From Sulfuritalea sp. (lineage in GTDB: Bacteria > Pseudomonadota > Gammaproteobacteria > Burkholderiales > Rhodocyclaceae): a stretch of 8,320 nt of DNA. The position numbers and the translations under genes were made by a program. A model generated the notes under the pieces. It did not search any database and had not been told where the DNA came from. It saw nothing but the letters and a program-made list of their open reading frames with translations. Position 1 is the first letter of the stretch. Every line of letters starts with the position of its first letter. Where the stretch lies: positions 1-8,320 of the forward strand of contig JADJQA010000025.1 of the NCBI GenBank assembly GCA_016712985.1, given 5' to 3'. This document shows positions 1 through 5,997 of this stretch, piece after piece.

Positions 1-18
1 ACCTTGATTCCTCCCGAC

Positions 19-53
19 AGCCGCCATTCATTATGGATATCTGAACGGCGGCT
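19..53. repeat. Inverted repeat (stem-loop) at the window start
   Basis: AGCCGCC at 19-25 pairs with GGCGGCT at 47-53, and TTCA at 27-30 pairs with TGAA at 42-45, with one A/C mismatch between the two stem parts and an 11-base loop. No run of T follows, so it is not a classical terminator. A smaller repeat follows (ACTAG 54-58 with CTAGT 64-68). I recognise no gene in 1-129. Frame 1 is open from the window edge to a stop at 166-168, but its translation matches nothing I know. Confidence 0.5.
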
Positions 54-129
54 ACTAGCAAGCCTAGTTGGCTTCCCTCGTGCCAAGACAAACGCCAACC
101 TGCCGACTGGATCATCACGAGCGTCAGTC

Positions 130-157
130 TTGACAGACATCTTTTTGTATATACACT
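130..157 (+). promoter_or_regulatory. Putative brnTA promoter with palindromic operator
   Basis: TTGACA at 130-135 is a perfect -35 box. TACACT at 152-157 is a 4/6 match to the -10 box with a 16-base spacer. The perfect palindrome TGTATATACA at 146-155 overlaps the -10 region, where a ribbon-helix-helix antitoxin such as BrnA would be expected to repress. The predicted transcription start falls at or next to the brnT ATG at 165. The boxes are seen; the operator role is inferred from the autoregulation usual for BrnTA loci. Confidence 0.6.
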
Positions 158-164
158 CTGTGCC

Positions 165-435
165 ATGATCACCTTTGATGGGCCTAAGCGCAAAGCCAAC
201 ATTGCCAAGCACGGCATCGATCTGGCGGAGGTAAAAAGCGCTTTTGATTCACCGATGGTGACTGGACGACCGCGTTGCCTACGGAGAGCAACGCCTTAAA
301 AGCCTCGCCTGGTGGAATGGGCGAGTGGTCGTTTTGCTATGGACTTAGCGCGACTCTGGAGCGCATGTGTTTTCTTGCCAAGATGCCGATAAAAGCCAAA
401 CCCGTCAGTACGTCAAAGCCATCACTGGCCGATAA
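165..435 (+). pseudogene. brnT: BrnT-family toxin (DUF497), broken by a frameshift and a stop
   Basis: BrnT toxins are small RelE-fold ribonucleases that stop translation and are neutralised by BrnA. The reading frame from ATG 165 gives a typical DUF497 start (MITFDGPKRKANIAKHGIDL, then an AFDSPMVT stretch). Homology then jumps to another frame at about 261-265, where it continues as DDRVAYGEQRLKSLAWWNGR and then VVVLLWT. It is interrupted by an in-frame TAG at 346-348, resumes as RDSGAHVFSC...QTRQYVKAI, and ends at TAA 433-435. The shift fits loss of two bases or gain of one near 262, and the TAG could come from a CAG. The last ~50 bases overlap brnA, as is common for this pair. With two independent lesions the toxin is probably inactive unless the lesions are sequencing errors. 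Confidence 0.75.
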
Positions 436-721
436 AGCCGCTTGGCAGTCCGTCATCGATGCTGCCCCGGACGGTGACGCAGCCCACGACGAACCATGGG
501 ACCGCGCCATTGTCACCCATGGCGGGGGCGTTACCGACACGCTCACCGAGTTGCGTCGTGCCAGGGGTCAGCGCGGACCACAGAAAAAACCACGCAAGAC
601 CGCGACGGCCATTCGCCTGTCGCCCGAGGTCACGGAGTTTTTCAAGGCGAGCGGGCCTGGTTGGCAAACGCGCATCGATGAGGCGCTGCGCGAATACGTC
701 AAAGAACACAAGCCAGGCTGA
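383..721 (+). CDS. brnA: BrnA-family antitoxin
   Basis: A 112-residue protein matching the BrnA antitoxin family, which has a C-terminal ribbon-helix-helix DNA-binding fold and both neutralises BrnT and represses the operon. The N-terminal ~60 residues are variable and polar. A basic linker follows (RRARGQRGPQKKPRK, about 58-72). Residues ~75-108 carry the family signature: a beta strand TAIRLSPEV, then EFFKASGPGWQTRIDEALRE. I chose ATG 383 because the protein then starts MPIKAKP, as expected for the family, and overlaps the brnT end; ATG 365 in the same frame is possible. No strong ribosome site is visible, so translation may depend on coupling to brnT, which is now broken. The gene is intact beside a dead toxin, so it could be an orphan antitoxin or regulator. 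Confidence 0.8.
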   Translation: MPIKAKPVSTSKPSLADKAAWQSVIDAAPDGDAAHDEPWDRAIVTHGGGVTDTLTELRRARGQRGPQKKPRKTATAIRLSPEVTEFFKASGPGWQTRIDEALREYVKEHKPG

Positions 722-768
722 TCATCTGCGCATGGTTCGGGCTTGTCCCGGTCCTGGGCGCGGTCAGA

Positions 769-792
769 CGCGCGCTGTCGGTACAGCGTGCG
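769..792. terminator. Hairpin between convergent brnA and greB
   Basis: A 10-bp stem (769-778 with 783-792, including one G-T pair) closes a 4-base CGGT loop. It lies in the 98-bp gap between the stops of brnA (+) and greB (-). There is no T-run on either strand, so it may be a weak terminator or a 3'-end stabiliser shared by both transcripts. Confidence 0.4.
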
Positions 793-819
793 CAGGACGA
801 GTTGGCCGGCTCACGGCGT

Positions 820-1371
820 TCAGTCATCCCCGTAGCGAATCCCGACGATATCGATTTCACGCAAGCCACCGGGACTCTCGAAGCGCACCGTGTCGCCTTC
901 GCGCGCCTTCAGCAACGCGCGTGCCAGCGGCGATATCCAACTGATGCGGCCTTCCAGCGCATTGGCTTCGTCGATGCCGACGATCTGGTAGCTCGCTTCC
1001 TCGCCATCCGCATCGCAGACCGTGACGGTGGCCGCGAAAAACACCTGGTCGCGGTTCTGCTGCTCGGCGGGATCGACAATCACGGCCGACTCCAGACGCT
1101 TGCTCAGGAAACGAATGCGCAGGTCGATTTCGCGCAACCGCTTCTTGCCGTAGATGTAGTCGCCGTTTTCCGAGCGGTCGCCGTTGCCCGCCGCCCAGGA
1201 CACCACCTGCACCATCGCCGGACGCTCGGTCTTCACAAGATGCTCGAACTCGGCACGCAGTTGCGCGTGACCGCGCACCGTCATGTAGTTTTTCGTGCCG
1301 ACCGGCAGGTGCGACTCGGGCGACTCGTCCTCGTCGGCATCTTCGGATTCCTTGACAAAAGCCTTGTTCAT
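820..1371 (-). CDS. greB: Transcription elongation factor GreB
   Basis: GreB binds the secondary channel of RNA polymerase and stimulates cleavage of backtracked RNA. The 183-residue product has an acidic N-terminal extension of ~25 residues (KESEDADEDESPE) that E. coli GreB (158 residues) lacks. An N-terminal coiled coil follows (about 30-100), with the acidic tip GDRSENGDY carrying D65 and E68, the pair that coordinates the catalytic metal. The sequence YGKKRLREIDLRIRFL is diagnostic of GreB rather than GreA. The C-terminal FKBP-like domain contains SPLARALLKAREGD. I chose ATG 1371 because it starts MNKAFVKESED; the open frame upstream to 1458 would add a hydrophobic stretch foreign to the family and would overlap the divergent transporter. 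The gene appears intact and is probably part of the core chromosome. Confidence 0.93.
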   Translation of the reverse strand: MNKAFVKESEDADEDESPESHLPVGTKNYMTVRGHAQLRAEFEHLVKTERPAMVQVVSWAAGNGDRSENGDYIYGKKRLREIDLRIRFLSKRLESAVIVDPAEQQNRDQVFFAATVTVCDADGEEASYQIVGIDEANALEGRISWISPLARALLKAREGDTVRFESPGGLREIDIVGIRYGDD

Positions 1372-1396
1372 CTCGTGGAAACGACCCGCAAATATT

Positions 1397-1408
1397 GATG
1401 CTAGCATC
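1397..1408. promoter_or_regulatory. Perfect 12-bp palindrome between divergent greB and MFS genes
   Basis: GATGCTAGCATC is a perfect palindrome centred between 1402 and 1403, flanked by AT-rich sequence (AATATT before, AAAATAT after), inside the 46-bp gap between two divergent starts. This position and symmetry suit a dimeric regulator's operator. No regulator is identified, and no convincing -35/-10 pair can be assigned to either gene. Confidence 0.4.
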
Positions 1409-1417
1409 CAAAATATC

Positions 1418-2638
1418 ATGAATGCCGCGATACCGATTGCCCAGCGCCCACTTTCCACGGTGCTCGCCTATGCCGCGCTGATTGTCTGCGTGGCGATGGG
1501 CATACGCCACAGTTTCGGCCTGTTCCTGACGCCGATGAGCATGGAACACCAGTGGAGCCGCGAAGTCTTCTCCTTCGCCCTGGCGCTGCAAAACCTGATG
1601 TGGGGCGCCAGCCAGCCCTTCGCCGGCTGGCTCGCCGACCGCTTCGGCGCGCGCCGCGTGTTGTGGAGCGCCAGTCTGCTGTATGCGCTGGGACTGCTCG
1701 GCATGGCCTGGGCCGCCAGCGGAACCGGCCTTGCCGCGACTGCGGGCCTGATGATCGGTGCGGCGCAGAGCGGTTGCACCTACAGCGTGGTATTCGCCGC
1801 GATGGGCCGCCTGGTGCCGGATGCAAAGCGCGGCTGGGCAATGGGCGTGGTCGCCGCAGCCGGCTCCTTCGGCCAGTTCCTGATGATCCCGCTCGCCGCC
1901 GGCCTGATCGGCGGGCTGGGCTGGTTCGGCACCCTTCTGGTGTTTGCCGCCGGCGCGTTGCTGATCATGCCGCTGGGCAGCGCGCTGACCAGCGGACTCG
2001 CCGCGGGCGCCGCCGGTAGCGGCCAGACCGCGCGCGAAGCGCTGGGCGAAGCCATGCGCGAACGAGGCTTCGTGCTGCTGATCGCAGGGTTCTTCGTCTG
2101 CGGCTTCCAGGTGGTGTTCATCGGCGTGCATTTCCCCAGTTACCTGATCGACAAGGGCATGGGCGCGGAAACCGGCATGACGGCGCTGGCGCTGATCGGC
2201 CTGTTCAATGTCTTCGGCAGTTACAGCGCCGGCCATCTCGGCAGTCGCTGGCCCAAGCGCCACCTGCTGGCCGCGATCTACGTCGCGCGCAGCGTGACCA
2301 TCGGCCTGTTCCTCTGGGCGCCTCTGACGGCCGTCAGTGTCTATCTGTTTTCCGCGGCCATGGGGCTGCTGTGGCTATCAACGGTGCCGCTGACCAACGC
2401 GATCGTTGCCCAGGTGTTCGGCGTGCGCTATCTGGGGATGCTGTCCGGACTGGTGTTCTTCAGCCACCAGGTCGGCAGCTTCCTCGGCGCCTGGCTGGGA
2501 GGCAGATTGTTCGACACCACCGGGTCCTATGACGCAGTCTGGGGCATTTGCATCCTGCTGGGCGTTCTGTCGGCCTTGATCCACCTGCCGATCGACGAGC
2601 GCAGCCTGCAGGCGCGACGCCTGGCAACGACTGCCTGA
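1418..2638 (+). CDS. MFS transporter, substrate unknown
   Basis: A 406-residue inner-membrane protein with about 12 hydrophobic segments, the usual length for a major facilitator superfamily secondary transporter. The loop between segments 2 and 3 has the classic MFS motif A, GWLADRFGARR at residues 70-80. The N-terminus has GIRHSFGLFLTPMS followed by REVFSFALALQNLMWG, typical of a group of uncharacterised MFS proteins loosely related to oxalate/formate and monocarboxylate carriers; no substrate can be named. A polar central loop (about residues 190-210) separates the two six-helix halves. I chose ATG 1418 because it begins just before the first membrane helix; the frame is open back to 1295, but that part lies over greB. 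No clear ribosome site precedes 1418. It is divergent from greB, followed by a terminator at 2699-2722, and probably monocistronic. Confidence 0.88.
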   Translation: MNAAIPIAQRPLSTVLAYAALIVCVAMGIRHSFGLFLTPMSMEHQWSREVFSFALALQNLMWGASQPFAGWLADRFGARRVLWSASLLYALGLLGMAWAASGTGLAATAGLMIGAAQSGCTYSVVFAAMGRLVPDAKRGWAMGVVAAAGSFGQFLMIPLAAGLIGGLGWFGTLLVFAAGALLIMPLGSALTSGLAAGAAGSGQTAREALGEAMRERGFVLLIAGFFVCGFQVVFIGVHFPSYLIDKGMGAETGMTALALIGLFNVFGSYSAGHLGSRWPKRHLLAAIYVARSVTIGLFLWAPLTAVSVYLFSAAMGLLWLSTVPLTNAIVAQVFGVRYLGMLSGLVFFSHQVGSFLGAWLGGRLFDTTGSYDAVWGICILLGVLSALIHLPIDERSLQARRLATTA

Positions 2639-2698
2639 TTAACTGGCGCACCTCGACCGGATGGATAGTCGGCGCCGGCTAAACGGCGGTCGGACATG

Positions 2699-2722
2699 AA
2701 AACCGTGGTCTGACCCGGTTTT
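2699..2722 (+). terminator. Rho-independent terminator after the MFS gene
   Basis: AAAACCG at 2699-2705 pairs with CGGTTTT at 2716-2722. The inner GGT/ACC pairs (2707-2709 with 2713-2715) enclose a 3-base loop, with one bulged T at 2706. The A-run and T-run make it a potentially bidirectional terminator 60 bases past the MFS stop. A partial repeat of the tail (CCGGTTTTG) follows. Confidence 0.65.
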
Positions 2723-2749
2723 GCCGGTTTTGCGCGCCCTAGGGCAGAC

Positions 2750-2820
2750 CCCGGAATCCAGGGAATTTCCAGCCGCGTTTCCTGGATTCCGGGTTCCGCT
2801 TCGCGGCCCCGGAATGACGG
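2750..2820. repeat. dRS3-like palindromic repeat cluster
   Basis: CCCGGAATCCAGG (2750-2762) and CCTGGATTCCGGG (2781-2793) form a perfect 13-bp inverted repeat. ATTCCGGG (2786-2793) also pairs with CCCGGAAT (2808-2815) around a GC-rich loop. The pattern of ATTCC and GGAAT half-sites next to an AATCCA/TGGATT edge resembles the short dispersed repeats of betaproteobacteria (dRS3 in Neisseria). A related copy lies at 5885-5950. The repeat ends about 10 bases before transposase homology begins, so it may mark the truncation point of the IS4 remnant. Confidence 0.7.
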
Positions 2821-2831
2821 GCTGAGGCTCC

Positions 2832-3856
2832 TTGCCAATCAATCTGGCGCATCTGCACTTGTGGCAGAGGACAAAGGGGAAGGATCCCAAGTATCGGAAC
2901 CTGCCCATTGAGCAGAAAGAAAGCGGCCGTTGGATTGATACGGTGATCGCCGGCAAAAAGCGCCTGGCGGATGCGGCAAAAATTACCGTGGTAGCCGACC
3001 GGCAAGCCGACGTCTATGAATTGTGGGATCGCTTGCCGGATGCCCGCACGCATCTGCTGATCCGTGCCTGTCGCGACCGAAATCTGGCAACGCCCTCCGG
3101 CAAGACCCTGTTTGTCTGGATGGATGAACAACCCGTGCAAGGCAGCTACCGGATCACCATGCCTGCCACGCCCAAACGCAGCGCCCATGAGGCGCTGCTG
3201 CATGTCCGGTTTGGTTCGGTGACACTCAAAAAGCCGCAGCATTGCTCCGACAAACGGGCGTCGCCTGAACTGACCTTGAACGTGATTGACGTCGTGGAAG
3301 ATGCGACGACCGTCGTTGGCGACAACGAGCCGATTCATTGGCGGTTGCTGACCACGCATGCAGTGGCAACGATGGACGACGCCCGGCAGTGCATACAGTG
3401 GTATTGCCTGCGGTGGCATATTGAACAGACCTTCCGTACCGTCAAGCGGCAGGGCTCGGATTTGGAATCGAGCCAACTTGAACACGGCGTCCGGCTGGAA
3501 AAGCTGGCGGTGATGGCGCTCTCGGCGGCGGTCCGCGTCATGCAACTGACGCTGGCACGGGAGGGTGGATCGGTCCGTCCAGCCACGGATGCGTTTGATG
3601 CGGACGAGATCAAGGTATTGCAGCATGTTCAGCCCACGCTGGAGGGCAACACGGAAAAGCAAAGAATCCGCATTCGCTCTTCTCGCTGGCTTGGGCCGCT
3701 TGGATCATCGCCCGCCTAGGCGGCTGGAAGGGATACGCCAGCGAACGCAAACCCGGCCCGATCACCATGCTGCGTGGCCTGCAAGCGTTCGCAGCAATAC
3801 CGCAGGGCTGGCTTCTCGCTCATTCGGTGCATACAAAAGATGTGTGCATACGGTAG
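2832..3856 (+). pseudogene. IS4-family transposase remnant, 5'-truncated and frameshifted
   Basis: This is the C-terminal part of a DDE transposase. Homology begins near LAHLHLWQRTKGKDPKYRNL; the N-terminal part with the first catalytic Asp is missing. The second Asp is in TVVADRQADVYE (residue 56, counting from TTG 2832). The IS4 signature Y-x2-R-x3-E-x6-K is complete as YCLRWHIEQTFRTVK (Y191, R194, E198, K205). Near 3660-3664 the frame shifts by one base: the first frame continues as a short nonsense tail to 3719. The other frame resumes family-like sequence (KNPHSLFSLAWAAWIIARLG, then GGWKGYASERKPGPITMLRG), ending at TAG 3854-3856. Loss of one A in the GCAAAGAAT stretch explains it. TTG 2832 is only the first open codon, not a true start, and an in-frame TGA lies at 2823-2825. 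No terminal inverted repeats were found. The element cannot make a functional transposase. Confidence 0.85.
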
Positions 3857-3857
3857 C

Positions 3858-4032
3858 TCCTTGCGGGAGAGGGTTGGGGAGAGGGGGGCGGTCGACGCGC
3901 ATGTTGCCATTGCAACCCCTCTCCCCCGGCCCCCGCTCCGCGCCCCACGACCGGCTTTGCACAGCCGGTCGGCTGCGGCGGCGCGAAGCAGGCTTCGCGA
4001 AACCCCGCCTTCGCCCCGCAAGGGAAGAGGGG
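3858..4032. repeat. Nested inverted-repeat element, MITE-like
   Basis: This ~175-bp non-coding stretch is bounded by inverted copies of a GC-rich end: CTTGCGGG near 3860-3867 and CCCGCAAG near 4015-4022, each flanked by a purine- or pyrimidine-rich GAGAGGG-type run. Inside it, GGGGAGAGGGG (3876-3886) pairs with CCCCTCTCCCC (3916-3926), GACCGGCT (3949-3956) with AGCCGGTC (3963-3970), and GCGAAGC (3983-3989) with GCTTCGC (3992-3998). It has no gene. It separates the end of the IS4 remnant from the broken end of wecB, so it lies at a rearrangement boundary. Confidence 0.6.
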
Positions 4033-4056
4033 AGACGTTGCTCGCGCCAATTGGTG

Positions 4057-4317
4057 TCAAATCGCCCCCTGGCAAAGCGCCTCGAAGGCGACGATGATCT
4101 TCGCCGTCTGCTGCGCATGGCTGCCGCCGCCGGCCGCCATGCACACGTCGGGCTCGGGAATGCTTGGGTCCTCGAAGAACACGTCATTCATTTCGCGGTC
4201 GTAATGCTGGCCGGTATGAATGATCTTGAACGCCAAGCCGCCATGCGCCTGCAAGGCGCGCACGATGGGTGCGATCTTCATGAAATTGGGCCGCGCCCCG
4301 GCCAGCAGATAGACCGC
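4057..4317 (-). pseudogene. wecB: wecB fragment A: N-terminal part of UDP-GlcNAc 2-epimerase
   Basis: Non-hydrolysing UDP-N-acetylglucosamine 2-epimerase makes UDP-ManNAc for surface polysaccharides. The fragment has the family's N-terminal Rossmann-type start, VYLLAGARPNFMKIAPIVRA, then IIHTGQHYDREMNDVFFED (the substrate-binding HTGQHYD region), and ends at IIVAFEALCQ before three foreign codons and a TGA at 4059-4057. Only ~80 of ~370 residues are present. The expected start codon just before GCG GTC TAT is gone: the sequence there reads ATATAG, with an in-frame TAG at 4320-4318, and the only internal ATG is 4281. It follows the partial conserved gene at 4323 by five bases, so both were once in one operon. 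Its missing continuation lies at 5998-6255 (fragment B). Confidence 0.82.
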
Positions 4318-4322
4318 CTATA

Positions 4323-4862
4323 TCAAGCCGCTACCGGCGGCGCCGTGGGCCAGTACCGATCCACCAGTTCCCTGGTGCTGCGGATGTTCCCCCGCCCTGA
4401 AGCGCCGAACACGATCGACTCGATATTCGGCTGCCGACAAACCCATTCGATCGCCTCTTTGGGCGGAATCGCACCCGAAGCAAGGCCCGACATCGCGATG
4501 GCCCGGAACTTCATTTCCTTCAGGGCCCGCTCATACGCCTCGAAACCGCCGCACATGCGGAAGCCGATCTTGTTGATGTTGGCGCAGACGATCGGATTCT
4601 CGATTCCCAGCCCCTCCAGCACGTCCAGCAGGCGCGGCATGTTCATGGTGATGAATCCGGGCTCGGCGTCGTAGCGGGCCTTCACGTGGTTGGCGAAGAT
4701 ACGAAACGCCTCGTTGAATCCGAGCCCCAGCAGAAAGTCCACCACCACGTTTTGCAGAAAGATCACCGGCGTCTTCAGCCCCTGAAACATCTTCATCTCC
4801 GCATCGACCAGCAGCCCGGCGCTAGCCGCAGAAATTTCGTCGTCCAGCCGGGCGATCATCAT
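4323..4862 (-). CDS. Conserved protein of unknown function, C-terminal part only
   Basis: From ATG 4862 (a second ATG follows at 4859) the frame encodes 179 residues: RLDDEISAASAGLLVDAEMK, then KTPVIFLQNVVVDFLLGLGF, PIVCANINKIGFRMCGG, KFRAIAMSGLASGAIPPKEA and NIESIVFGASGRGNIRST near the end. The alternation of beta-strand-like and helical stretches, and the closing SIVFGAS...N motif, recall TIM-barrel proteins, weakly the C-terminal half of aldo/keto reductases. I do not recognise the family with certainty and assign no function. It looks like a C-terminal piece, because the open frame upstream of 4862 is only the antisense-frame shadow of the antitoxin gene, whose stop is 11 bases away. It directly precedes wecB fragment A, which suggests a polysaccharide-biosynthesis operon. 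It is probably a remnant translated from the toxin-antitoxin transcript, if at all. Confidence 0.55.
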   Translation of the reverse strand: MMIARLDDEISAASAGLLVDAEMKMFQGLKTPVIFLQNVVVDFLLGLGFNEAFRIFANHVKARYDAEPGFITMNMPRLLDVLEGLGIENPIVCANINKIGFRMCGGFEAYERALKEMKFRAIAMSGLASGAIPPKEAIEWVCRQPNIESIVFGASGRGNIRSTRELVDRYWPTAPPVAA

Positions 4863-4873
4863 CCGCGCCCAAG

Positions 4874-5197
4874 CTACGCTGCTGCCGGTTCCTCTGTGCG
4901 CCGCTTCCGTGTCGCCTTCGGCTTCTTGATGGTGACATGCGGCTCCAGCCCGGCGACGGTGGCCATGTCGATCAGGCAATCCAGGGAGAACAGATTGATC
5001 TTGCCGCGCATCAGGTCGGAGACGCGGGGCTGAGTTACGCCGAACAGGGCTGCAGCTTCCGCCTGGGTCATGCCGCCCTGCCTGATGATGCTCTCGAGCT
5101 CCATCATCAGCGCCGACCGGGCGCGCATGCTGGCGGCCTGCTGCGGCGTGTCCTCGATCGCGTCCCATACGCTGGCGAAGCGCTGTTCCTTGCTCAT
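4874..5197 (-). CDS. XRE-family antitoxin of a HigBA-like module
   Basis: A 107-residue DNA-binding antitoxin (HTH_37/HigA-like type) expected to neutralise the toxin encoded just upstream and repress the shared promoter. The N-terminus reads FASVWDAIEDTPQQAASM, typical of this group. The helix-turn-helix spans about residues 43-65: MTQAEAAALFGVTQPRVSDLMRG, in which TQAEAA is helix 2 and TQPRVSDLM the recognition helix. The NLFSLDCLIDMATVAGLEP stretch follows, and the tail is basic (KKPKATRKRR). ATG 5197 overlaps the toxin stop as ATGA, which implies translational coupling. Stop TAG is at 4876-4874. The toxin-first order is the HigBA arrangement. Confidence 0.85.
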   Translation of the reverse strand: MSKEQRFASVWDAIEDTPQQAASMRARSALMMELESIIRQGGMTQAEAAALFGVTQPRVSDLMRGKINLFSLDCLIDMATVAGLEPHVTIKKPKATRKRRTEEPAAA

Positions 5198-5520
5198 GGC
5201 TGCTCCCTCATCAAGTCCTTGAATCGTTTCCGGGCCAGCTTGATGTCCCTCTCGCTGGTCTGCTGCGTCTTCTTCTGGCAGCAGTGCAGGACATACACGG
5301 CATCGGCGAGCTTCGCCAGGTAGATCACGCGGAAGGCGCCGGACTCATCCTGGATCCGAATCTCCTTCCCGCCAGCGCCTACCGTTTCCATCGGCTTCCA
5401 GTCGGTCGGCTCCTTGCGGTTCTGCACCTTGTCCATCTGGTAGCCGGCTTCGCGCACGGCGAGCGCCGGAAACTTGCGCAGATCATCCAGCGAGCTTCCG
5501 CGAAAACGTAGCTCCTTCAT
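5194..5520 (-). CDS. RelE/ParE-superfamily toxin, HigB-like (Gp49 family)
   Basis: A 108-residue protein of the phage-derived Gp49-like/HigB group; members are ribosome-dependent mRNA endonucleases. It starts KELRFRGSSLDDLRKFP, followed by REAGYQMDKVQ and TDWKPMETVG. The core strands EIRIQDESGAFRVIYLAK (about 53-70) and YVLHCCQKKTQQT (about 76-88) are characteristic, the latter being this group's version of the LHxFxKKTxxT signature. The length is normal and no lesion is seen. ATG 5520 is the only sensible start, with a promoter directly upstream and no Shine-Dalgarno sequence. It overlaps the antitoxin by four bases. The pair sits between wecB fragment C and the truncated conserved gene, so its arrival may have cut that gene. 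Confidence 0.85.
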   Translation of the reverse strand: MKELRFRGSSLDDLRKFPALAVREAGYQMDKVQNRKEPTDWKPMETVGAGGKEIRIQDESGAFRVIYLAKLADAVYVLHCCQKKTQQTSERDIKLARKRFKDLMREQP

Positions 5521-5527
5521 GGGGCGG

Positions 5528-5555
5528 ATTATATAAACCTTTGTATTTTATGCAA
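5528..5555 (-). promoter_or_regulatory. Promoter of the HigBA-like operon, probably leaderless
   Basis: On the minus strand, TTGCAT (5555-5550) and a perfect TATAAT (5533-5528) are separated by 16 bases. The -10 box overlaps the palindrome TTATATAA (5529-5536), a plausible antitoxin site. The predicted start of transcription, about 5521, is immediately before ATG 5520, so the mRNA would have almost no leader. This agrees with the lack of a ribosome site. Confidence 0.65.
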
Positions 5556-5626
5556 GAGCGAAGAGCGCCGCCGAACCGTCACAGGGGGCAGTCCAATGAA
5601 GACTGCACCGAGATTTCTGGCAAGAC

Positions 5627-5845
5627 TCACGTCCGCGCCAGTTCCCCCGCCAGCACCGCGACAATCCGCTGCGCGGCCTTGCCGTCCCACAGGTGCGGCC
5701 GGCGGCCCTGCTTGCCTGCGCCGCGCAGCAGCTTGCGCGCCTCGGCGACGATGCGCGCCGGATCGGTGCCCGGCAGCACGTTGGAACCTTCCTCCACCAT
5801 CACCGGCCGCTCGGTATTCTCGCGAATCGTGATGCACGGCACCCC
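5627..5845 (-). pseudogene. wecB: wecB fragment C: C-terminal part of UDP-GlcNAc 2-epimerase
   Basis: The fragment begins at GVPCITIRENTERPV, which carries the conserved TERP motif near the C-terminal nucleotide-binding site, continues EEGSNVLPGTDPARIVAEAR and LWDGKAAQRIVAVLAGEL, and ends naturally at TGA 5629-5627. It covers roughly the last 72 residues of a ~370-residue protein. Homology starts abruptly at a palindrome (5848-5866). The preceding ~145 residues, including the rest of the C-terminal domain, are missing between this piece and fragment B at 5998. It has no start codon of its own beyond a GTG at 5842 and is almost certainly not functional. Confidence 0.82.
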
Positions 5846-5950
5846 GTCCCCGGATCAAGTCCGGGGCAGGCTATTGCCCCTCCGCGTCATTGCCGCGAAG
5901 GCGGCAATCCAAGGGCGTAGAACTGGATTGCCGCCTTCGCGGGAACGACG
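5846..5950. repeat. Palindromic repeats filling an internal wecB deletion
   Basis: CCCCGGA (5848-5854) pairs with TCCGGGG (5860-5866) around a 5-base loop. Farther on, CGCGAAGGCGGCAATCCA (5894-5911) and its exact complement (5924-5941) make a perfect 18-bp inverted repeat with a 12-base spacer. The outer arms CGTCATTGC and GGAACGACG extend it to 5885-5950 with two mismatches. The 5885-5950 element belongs to the same dRS3-like family as the repeat at 2750-2820. Together they occupy most of the 152-bp gap where ~145 codons of wecB should be. Positions 5951-5997 hold nothing I recognise. Confidence 0.72.
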
Positions 5951-5997
5951 AAGGTGAGGCCTTGTGTCGATTCAGGAAATTGCTCCACGCTTCACGT

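Noticed and set aside
1..129. Open frame 1 running in from the window edge
   Set aside because: It is short, matches nothing I recognise, and both strands are open here, so coding cannot be supported.
857..2263. Long minus-strand open frame (468 codons)
   Set aside because: It is antisense to the MFS gene and out of frame with greB. Its composition is dominated by Ala, Gly, Gln, Arg and His, typical of a shadow frame in GC-rich DNA, with no family resemblance.
2527..2956. Minus-strand open frames across the 2750-2820 repeat
   Set aside because: These are translations of a palindromic repeat (sequence such as PGIQETRLEIPWIPGS), a common source of spurious gene calls.
3655..3670. Programmed frameshifting in the IS4 remnant
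   Set aside because: The site GCAAAGAAT has only three A and no slippery heptamer in phase. The element is also 5'-truncated, so simple decay explains the shift.
3565..4674. Plus-strand open frame of 369 codons
   Set aside because: It runs across the IS4 remnant, the inverted-repeat region, wecB fragment A and the partial gene in unrelated frames. It is a chance opening with Arg-rich low-complexity sequence.
5885..5950. CRISPR-like repeat
   Set aside because: There is one inverted pair, not a series of direct repeats with regular spacers, and no cas genes are present.
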